Positions 58,101 to 64,000 of a stretch of 64,000 nucleotides of DNA are shown here, piece after piece. A model generated the notes under the pieces. It did not search any database. It was given only the letters and a program-made list of their open reading frames with translations, and was not told where the DNA came from. The DNA comes from Lepidostoma basale. Its lineage: Eukaryota; Arthropoda; Insecta; Trichoptera; Lepidostomatidae. The position numbers were made by a program, and so were the translations under genes. Each line of letters opens with the position of its first letter. Within the stretch, counting starts at the first letter, position 1. The stretch lies in NCBI GenBank assembly GCA_022606425.2, contig JAHDVF020000001.1, positions 496,001-560,000 of the forward strand, read 5' to 3'.

Positions 58101-61100
58101 CTTTCTTACTTTCCACACCAGATACAAGATTAGTAGCACGAAAATGATTGCCAATATTACAATGGTTGCGATGTAGATAGCTTTCAAATGTTCACCTGGA
58201 ATTATAATAGAATAGAGTTTAATTACCTTATTAAATGTGTTGCTAACCACCTAACTAAAAATGATAATTAATTTAAAAAAGGTATTGAAAATTTGCAAGT
58301 TAATATAAATCGAATATTATGTAACCTTGAAATGAACCCCCACTAAAAGAACAAAATTATTATAAAGAGCCACTTAAATTTAACTTCTAATTCCCATGTT
58401 CGAAATTTTCACGTTATCTCCCTCTCCTTTAATCCTGATTAGATTAGATTAGGCAAATTTACCCCCTCCCCCTTAGACATAACTCCACCCCTTTTTAGTG
58501 TTTAATTTTATTGTTAAAATTTGTAGATCGAAATAGGGTCACAACCGAAACATAAAGTGTTGTGTAAATACAAAGTGCAATCCTATTTATTCAAATGTGA
58601 ATCCACAACACAAAGTAAAGGCAAACATAGAAAAAATGGACAATTTTACCTGCAATTGATATTTGTGTGTATTTGCTGACTGAAGCCACCCTGCTTTTAG
58701 CTTCGCAGCTGTAAATGCCTTTGTCTTCTTCCTTGATGAATTTAAATTCTAATTGGTTTCCGTTATCCTTCAATTCAATCCTTGTTTCACTATCTCTTGG
58801 GTTTTCATTAAGAACCAATTCAACATTATCCTGCAACATAAATATTTTGTTTGTGAATAAAGCATATATCATAGATATTTTAATGTTTAATTTAATAATT
58901 TCAATCCGATTTGGAATGGAATAATGGTGTTAAAAAATAGTGTTATAAAAAAATATATACGAGTATATAAACAACAACAACAACAAACCATCACGCCGTT
59001 TCCCCGCAGGGGTAGGCAGAGAGAATGGACCGCCACACTACTCTATCCTGGCAAACCTCTCTAGCTTCCTCCACATTCATACAACGAGTCATACACGCAC
59101 GCCGATTCCTCCGACTTCTAACATGACCAACCTTTAAAATTTGATTAATTTGGTCACGCCATGTTTTCCTCGGTCTGCCTCGACTTCGTACCCCATTTAC
59201 ATCATTAACGTATACTTTCTTAACCATTCTTTCTCCATCCATGCGTTCCATATGTCCGAACCAACGCAGCGATCCTTTCATAATTTTGTTCATAGTACCT
59301 TCTTCCGCTCTACATTCCTTTCTTATATCAGCATTTGAGATTCTGTCGTTTATCGTTCTACCACACATACGTCTTAGGGACCTCATCTCTACCGCATTTA
59401 TTCTACTCTCATCCTTCTTCTGCCAGTTCCATGCTTCGCTTCCATACATTAGGGTTGGGACCAGAACTCCATTGTGATATATATATGAATGGTAAAATGA
59501 TTTAGACTACTCGTAGGGAACATTAAAAACCAAATAGTATAAAAAAAAGGTGATCACATAAATTATATTATTATTAATTGTTGCTTACCTTATACCATTT
59601 TATCACAGGGATCGGAATGCCTTGTGCAACACAAAATAAGACATAGTTTTGTTTTCCGAGATCTAAATGAACTTGACTATTATTCATGTTTGTTTGAACA
59701 AATTTAGGATATTGAACATCTGAAAGGAAAATACAAAATGACCATTATATTAAAACTTTTTTTTTTTTTTAGATATTGTACCTAACATCTAAAAATTAAT
59801 AAATATTCCAAGATAATAATTTTTTTGAGTAATTTTGAACAAAATTCAAAAGTGATAAAAAGCACAATGAAAAAACATTTTTCCGAATAAAGATGATAGT
59901 TTCTAAACAAGAGTGTGTTAAATCATTGATTGAAAAGTAACCCAAAGAGCCATGGAAAGAGCCATGTTAGGAATAAGCCTAAGAGACAGAGTCAGAAACG
60001 ATACGGTGAGAGAAAAAACAACGGTCACTGACATCGACAATATTGAGGAAGCGAGAGAAGTATGTCAGGAAAGAAAAGTATGGCAGTCCATTCTTTCACC
60101 CTACCCCTTCGGAGAGACGGTGTGATGGTTAATTAGTTATGTTTTAAAAATTTATAGAACAAAAGTTTTACTCTTTCCGATCCCGATTAATCCCTTAAAA
60201 AATTTATTGCCATTCAATTGTTTATTATATTCCAATCTTTTAACTTTTACTTTTACATACCTTGAACAACTAGATTCACATCCTGTTCTTCACTGTTGGC
60301 ATCACCATCTATATTAGACTCTGCTCTGCATGCGTACCTACTAGCGTGAAATTTTTCAATTTTTGGAATTGATAAGATGCTGTATTTTGATAGCTCTGTG
60401 TCATAACTGTTAATTGTCACACCTGTATGGACAAAAAGCATTTGTTATTTAAATTAAATAATTTGAATACTGTTTTTCTAAAGCAGGCACGAGGCAGGAA
60501 ATATTATAAAGATAATGACAATGTAAAGATGTTCAATAACTTAAATATAATATTTGAAACGATCTGATTCTATTGTAGCATACAACATTTATTATGATAT
60601 ATTACAAAATATATGGACTAAAATTAATATTTTTAAATATATATATAATTCAGTAGACTCCCGACTTTCCGGGATGGATGGTGAAAAAAAATCCCATATA
60701 ATCAATTTCCCGGTTAATCCGAAAACAAAAAAATTATCTTTTTATAATGATGTCCTGTATAGTTTGATCACCAACATTATATTGATCCAATAAATATTTA
60801 ACGGTTGCACCATTTTCAAACATTGAATTATTGAGTATTTGTTCAATTGAAAGTACGACTTGTTTACGTTTATCCATTATACCATAGACACAAAATTTAC
60901 ACCAAAGACACTATTTCACAGTAAAATAAAATTATGACTTTAGAGCCACAAGTGTATGTTGGCAGTGGCGTCAATGTGAACTATTACACCCAACGTCATT
61001 TTGACAGATGCATCATAAGTACTGTTCTGAAATATTTTTGTTTTTATAATTTTTTTTCAATGACTCAAGTGTCCCGGATAATCCGCTTCCCGGTAAACTC

Positions 61101-63768
61101 AACTCCGGAAAATCAGGCGGCTACTGTACATACAACCTCCAATCCTCAAACTCAGCTAAAAATGCTTATGTTATGATCAATTACACATCTTTCAAAACTT
61201 TGACTAATAGACCACTACTGAAATATAAATATAAATATATCATAAAGTGCAAATAATTCATTTTTCTGGACCAGATCTATTAAAATTCCTAATTATAATA
61301 TTATATAAAGTGTTTAATGTTAGTTCTTACAGTAGACAGATTTGTAACATAAAATTTGGATACACAAATTGTCATCAATGGGTCCTGTGAGGCCAATTGT
61401 TTATGGCAAAATTAGAATTTGTACGAGGTATGTTCAAAAAGTATCGCGAATTTTGAATTTCCGCCGGTTACGTATATTCGATTTTTGATTTTTTTGTGGC
61501 GTTATGTTGGTACTCATGTCTCTCACTTATGCCGATAAGTTCGGCCAGTTTGAATGTTCAGTTAATTTTTGAGAGCCACTTTGCTTGCACGTGTTTAGGC
61601 TCGTCTTCGATTTTTGCCCACTCCAAAAAAATGAATCAAAGAATCTGTATCAAATTTTGAGTGAAAAACAAAATTAAGTCCCCGGACGCATTCCGAATGT
61701 TGACTGTGGCATATGGTGAAGCTATCTTGGACCAAAGCAACGTTTATCGGTGGTACAAAATGTTCTCAGAGGACCGAGAAGATGTGAACGAAAAAGAGCC
61801 TGCCGGACGCCCGAGCACGTTAACAACAGACGAAAACATTGATGAAGTGAATAACATAGTATTGGCCAATCATCGAATCACCGCTAGAGAAGTTGCTGAG
61901 GACTTAAACATAACGCTTGGCTCGTGCCATTCGATTTTTACTAATGATTTGGGCATGAGATCGGTCGCCGCGAAATTCCTACCAAAATTGCTCAATTTCG
62001 CATCTGCTTGTGCGCGAATTTTTGGCCAAAACAACACACCAATAATGCCGCAGCCACCGTATTCCCCAGATCTGACCCCCTGTGACTTTTTCTTGTTCCC
62101 GAAACTGAAGAGGCCCATGAAAGGACGACGCTAGGCTACGATTGAGGAGATAAAGACGGCATCGAAGGAGGAGCTGAACAAGATCACAAAAAATGATTTT
62201 TTGGGGTGCTTCGAGGATTGAAAAAAACGTTGGCACAAGTGTATAATATCTGGTTGGGATTACTTTGAAGGGGACAAAATAGAAATTCATGAATATATAA
62301 ATAATTTTTGAAAAAACACAAAATTCGCGATACTTTTTGAACGGACCTCGTATATTAAAATAATCACAGATGCTGTAGTTCAGCACTTAGATCATTCACT
62401 ACAAAAGTGAAAGATTGCGAGTTCAAGTCTTACTGGTACAAAACTATTATTTAAAAATTTTGAAATATCTGTTCTTCCAATGTCTTTCTGAATTTTCATT
62501 ATAATATAGTATTATTTAAAATAAAACATTTAAAAAGACTAAGTCTAAATATCTGAATTGTGAGAATTGTTATTGTTCTAATTTAAAAAAGCTGTACCTT
62601 CAAAATTATTGGCAACCAGAGAATATTCTGGCAATTTAAACCAGTTGAGCTCTGTAAAATTGTTGTGTACTGAAGCCACGCAAGAGATGGTAATATTGTC
62701 TCCCACCGCGATGGGGTCGACAACTCCTTTGACTCCGAATCCTCCTTCGATATCGGACATGAAGTAGAAAGAGGAGGACTTGGCCGAACCCTGCTCGTTG
62801 CTCCCGGTGCAGGTCAAATACCCAGATTGATTGACATAAAGCTCCATGATGGATGATACTGTATAGCCATTCACTGCTCTTAGTTTACTCTGAAAATTGA
62901 GAAAATTTAACCATTGAAATATTTTTAAAACACGCTCTACTAACCTGTTACATTTTTATAAAATTAAGAGACAACTGCTTTCAATTATGACTGAGCTTTG
63001 AGCGATAAAACAATTGTCAATAAATTTGGTTAATATTTTTAACCCAGGTGAAAGTATAGAAAGACTTCAAAGGGAGAAGAGGGAGGGAAGGCTTCAACAT
63101 TTGTGTTTGGATTAAGACTCTTCGGAGCATTTACAGTTTTCAGTCTTTACAGTTTGGAAAAAAATATCATGTCTACCTCAGGTGCATTGATAACATGTCG
63201 GAATTCAGATGAAGATTAAAAATGTACAATTTAAAATCATCAAACTTTGATTGAAGATGTTCATATTTAAGCTTTAGAATAACTTTAAAAAAAAAACACA
63301 GTATTTTCACAACATTATAGGTATGTAATTACTTTCCATAGACAAATTTCAAATGATTCTCATTCTTACAGTGTACAAATTTTAACTTTTGTATATTTGA
63401 ATACCGAAGAAGGATGATAACCATCCAATACAGTTTTTCAACACTTGTTTATGATTTTTAAGGGTTATTTTTTTATTAAAAACTAACCTAAAAACGTGTT
63501 TTTGTAGTCAAACATCTCTTCAAAAAACCTTTGATATATTTTTAAGGCAAAACTGCATACTTGTTACATACTTAGTGTTATTTATAACATCAGTAATAAC
63601 TTACAGGAATAGGTTGTGGTCTATACCCTTTGCAATCGCCCGGTGTAACACAAGGTTCAAAGGTCCATTTTACATCTGGCACGGGGAACCCTGATACAAC
63701 GCACTCAATACTGGCAACAGTTTTATACAAATAAAACTTTTTGGCATTTAGTGTAATTGTAGGTTTAG
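46185..63768 (-). CDS. Pvr: PDGF/VEGF receptor-related tyrosine kinase (partial, 5' exons outside the window)
   Basis: Receptor tyrosine kinase for PDGF/VEGF-like ligands. Minus exons (5' to 3'): 63768-63605, 62889-62598, 60422-60261, 59719-59589, 58830-58650, 58195-57944, 56097-55873, 55316-55145, 52241-52105, 50760-50591, 50480-50358, 49491-49319, 49219-49075, 47987-47792, 46678-46185 (TAA). All have GT-AG borders and phases that join; 1004 residues are visible. The first five exons encode Ig-type domains (for example [29 protein letters not shown]). The 58195 exon has the transmembrane helix ([17 protein letters not shown]) and juxtamembrane [11 protein letters not shown]. Kinase motifs: [44 protein letters not shown], with an insert between [11 protein letters not shown] and [17 protein letters not shown]. 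The C-tail has seven YxxM motifs. The catalytic loop is HGD, not HRD. The exon starting at 52241 has a weak pyrimidine tract but restores phase. Confidence 0.94.
46739..47066. repeat. long fold-back palindrome in the last Pvr intron
   Basis: Two arms of about 155 bp (46739-46899 and 46915-47066) are inverted copies with few mismatches around a 15-nt spacer. The outer ends share GGGTTAAGCGATCGC and the inner ends share GGCGCTAGTGTAGATT. It would form a long double-stranded hairpin in the Pvr pre-mRNA. It is probably a MITE; no target duplication was identified. Confidence 0.9.
47226..47619 (-). mobile_element. RTE-like LINE, 5'-truncated, with 12-bp target duplication
   Basis: The 3' end is at 47226 with a (CTAA)n tail followed by ACCATCACGCC. 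The insertion is flanked by ACATTCAAAAAA at 47214-47225 and 47620-47631. It lies in a Pvr intron, in the same orientation as the gene. The frame is broken. Confidence 0.9.
48401..48467 (-). mobile_element. short RTE-like 3' end
   Basis: (CTAA)4 is followed by ACCATCATGCTG and GGGTAGGCAGAAAGAATGG, the terminal 60-70 bp of the RTE family. The sequence after it (48468-48560) is not RTE and is unexplained. Confidence 0.75.
48578..48776. repeat. minisatellite, about 22-28 bp unit, in a Pvr intron
   Basis: About nine imperfect tandem copies of a unit containing TATAATCCATGGTATC separated by T-runs. Units vary in T-run length and by single substitutions (CCTTGG, GCATGG, CAATGG). It lies between two Pvr kinase/C-tail exons. 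Confidence 0.9.
49540..50229 (+). mobile_element. longest RTE-like LINE fragment
   Basis: About 690 bp, antisense to Pvr. It reaches further upstream than the other copies, with [20 protein letters not shown] and [14 protein letters not shown], then [16 protein letters not shown] and RRMCRK. The later part is frameshifted and ends in GGCGTGATGG with (TTAG)n. The 'TYLG' and 'LMYG.E.W' blocks are C-terminal reverse-transcriptase tail motifs. It is the best copy for classifying the family. Confidence 0.88.
50895..51185 (+). mobile_element. LINE C-terminal tail ([14 protein letters not shown] type)
   Basis: An open frame reads [20 protein letters not shown], then [20 protein letters not shown] and [13 protein letters not shown], the general GRPR.RW...D...W tail of LINE ORF2. 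It differs from the RTE-like family. It lies in the Pvr kinase-insert intron, antisense to the gene. Confidence 0.75.
51186..52104. other. Pvr intron sequence without recognised features
   Basis: This is AT-rich intron. I see no coding similarity, clear inverted repeat or tandem repeat apart from short GT/AT tracts. Confidence 0.4.
52242..53201. other. Pvr intron sequence left of the mariner
   Basis: AT-rich intron. CACCTTCGGTAAGACAAGGG near 52560 has an inverted partner (TTGTCTTACCGAAGGTGCGATAT, near 52795), which may mark a small MITE of about 250 bp (roughly 52550-52815). Confidence 0.5.
53202..54300 (+). mobile_element. mariner element with intact TIRs, decayed transposase
   Basis: The 26-bp terminal inverted repeats begin TTAGGTGTACAACTTTGC (53202) and end GCAAAGTTGTATACCTAA (54300). 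A TA duplication flanks them at 53200-53201 and 54301-54302. The transposase starts with [15 protein letters not shown] at 53367. It has frameshifts before GDFDVED and after STAKLNIHS, but keeps all three DD34D contexts: VTGDEKW, LQHDN and [13 protein letters not shown]. Sequence after SDYHLF is missing, so the 1,099-bp element is about 200 bp shorter than a full mariner. It cannot encode active transposase. Confidence 0.95.
54303..54707. mobile_element. MITE with about 48-bp TIRs, adjoining the mariner
   Basis: The ends are TCGTGGGTATACTGG... and ...CCAGTATACCCACGA, nearly identical over about 48 bp. TA flanks both sides (54301-54302 and 54708-54709). The left TA is shared with the mariner end. 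There is no transposase. The TA target fits a Tc1/mariner-mobilised element. Confidence 0.88.
55494..55796. mobile_element. pogo-like MITE (CAGTCGAACTC ends)
   Basis: TIRs start CAGTCGAACTCGGTTATTA and end TAATAATCAAGTTCAACTG, with a TA duplication at 55492-55493 and 55797-55798. It is 303 bp with no coding capacity. A related copy lies at 3342-3629. Confidence 0.85.
56155..56385 (+). mobile_element. strongly decayed RTE-like fragment
   Basis: It retains the ATACATGGAAAGAAT, GTATCAGGATAGAAGAGTGTG and CATTCTCTCTGTCCACCCC blocks of the RTE tail with many indels. It lies in a Pvr intron. Confidence 0.6.
56417..56867. mobile_element. fold-back MITE split by an RTE insertion
   Basis: Terminal repeats are AATACGAATGAAAACATG on the left and TTTTCATTCGTATT on the right. 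The inside has inverted GGGAATG and GGCGAAA/TTTCGCC segments. An RTE copy (56569-56826) interrupts the right arm. Related elements lie at 12921-13074 and 20842-21034. Confidence 0.85.
56569..56826 (+). mobile_element. RTE-like LINE, 5'-truncated, with 13-bp target duplication
   Basis: The frame reads [20 protein letters not shown] and continues to the stop, which is followed only by (TTAG)n. TATAATAAAACTT occurs at 56556-56568 and 56827-56839 on either side. It was inserted into the fold-back MITE and is therefore younger than it. Confidence 0.93.
57572..57597. other. very GC-rich patch in a Pvr intron
   Basis: About 26 bp of almost pure G+C, rich in CpG (GCCGCGCCGGCCGCCGC), interrupt AT-rich intron sequence. 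The function is unknown. Confidence 0.5.
58975..59477 (-). mobile_element. RTE-like LINE tail with a 152-aa intact frame
   Basis: The frame is open from [20 protein letters not shown] through [27 protein letters not shown] and [16 protein letters not shown] to the stop at 58991, followed by a (TTG)n tail (ACAACAACAACA on the plus strand). It is among the least damaged copies in the window. Confidence 0.9.
59935..60138 (+). mobile_element. decayed RTE-like 3' end
   Basis: It matches the family from ...GAGGAAGCGAGAGAAGTATGT to GTGTGATGGTTAATTAG with internal deletions upstream. It lies in a Pvr intron. Confidence 0.75.
60651..61126 (-). mobile_element. pogo/Tigger-type DNA transposon remnant with HTH exon
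   Basis: The ends are CAGTAGACTCCCGACTTTCC and AAAATCAGGCGGCTACTG, the pogo/Tigger TIR pattern. The minus strand from the ATG at 60877 reads [20 protein letters not shown] and then [20 protein letters not shown]. This is a CENP-B/jerky-type helix-turn-helix start of a pogo transposase. The DDE domain is absent, so it is an internally deleted copy. Confidence 0.82.
61424..62350 (+). mobile_element. second mariner, internally deleted
   Basis: TIRs CGAGGTATGTTCAAAAAGTA and TACTTTTTGAACGGACCTCG are flanked by TA (61422-61423, 62351-62352). The transposase keeps the N-terminal HTH region ([32 protein letters not shown]) and the C-terminus ([25 protein letters not shown] then a stop). About 100 residues containing the first two catalytic Asp are deleted between LLNF and ASACARIF. 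It lies in a Pvr intron and belongs to a different subfamily from the 53.2-kb copy. Confidence 0.93.
62371..62441 (+). repeat. tRNA-like sequence (possible SINE head)
   Basis: A box-like TAGTTCAGCACTTAG and B box-like GAGTTCAAGTC are correctly spaced, with a perfect 5-bp anticodon-type stem TTCAC/GTGAA around a 7-nt loop. U33 is missing and no acceptor stem pairs, so it is not a functional tRNA gene. Confidence 0.45.
62900..63604. other. Pvr intron sequence without recognised features
   Basis: AT-rich intron between the two most 5' visible exons. I find no transposon ends or coding similarity. Confidence 0.4.
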
Positions 63769-64000
63769 CTAAAAACAAAAAACATAAAGAGATTAAATAC
63801 TTTTTAAAAATGGAATACTCAAAACAGAGCATTAGAAATAGACGTTCTAAATGTACTTTAGAAGTCAATTTGAGATAACACATTTCTATGTTAAGCGTAG
63901 CATAATAATAGTTGTATAATGGACTGACGTTAAGGAGGCAAAACAATTATATGTATTTCTTTAAATGTTCATATTAAGCTATTTTATAGCTCTTTCTACC

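Noticed and set aside
58991..59449. 152-codon frame as a host gene
   Set aside because: It has the same sequence as many other copies in the window and a retroelement 3' tail; it is an RTE fragment with its frame still open.

Overview
The window is eukaryotic, from an AT-rich insect genome. The genes are split by GT-AG introns. The spaces between them, and the introns, are filled with 5'-truncated LINE tails, mariner and pogo-type DNA transposons, tRNA-derived SINEs and fold-back elements. A holometabolous insect, most likely a lepidopteran, fits the mix of a PDGF/VEGF-receptor-like kinase, a uricolytic URAD gene and dense RTE-type retroelements. The order is inferred, not proven.

Layout. 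Positions 1-33,300 contain no gene I can support. They are a graveyard of retroelement 3' ends, dominated by one RTE-like family (about 30 fragments in the whole window, both strands), with tails of at least eight other LINE groups, fold-back (hairpin) elements, a SINE pair and MITEs. From 33.4 to 43 kb lie three compact genes: URAD (+, OHCU decarboxylase of the urate pathway), POMP (-, proteasome maturation protein) and a CNBD2-like cyclic-nucleotide-binding-domain gene (+). URAD and POMP are tail to tail. POMP and the CNBD2-like gene are head to head, with 412 bp between start codons. From 46.2 kb to the right edge, on the minus strand, lie 15 coding exons of a Pvr/VEGFR-type receptor tyrosine kinase (Ig domains, transmembrane segment, split kinase, C-tail). 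Its 5' exons are outside the window, and its introns hold two decayed mariners, a pogo remnant, several MITEs and further RTE copies.

The genes do not form one pathway. URAD acts in urate breakdown, POMP in 20S proteasome assembly, the CNBD2-like protein probably in cyclic-nucleotide binding, and Pvr in growth-factor signalling through a tail with seven YxxM (PI3-kinase-type) motifs.

The most interesting non-gene signal is a set of hammerhead-ribozyme-like cores (CTGATGA, stem II, GAAAC) inside fold-back repeats. The best is at 28,703-28,745, at the edge of a 71-bp perfect inverted repeat. Two more, in a second element type, have a palindromic stem III typical of dimeric hammerheads. Other fold-back families here keep degraded versions of the same core.
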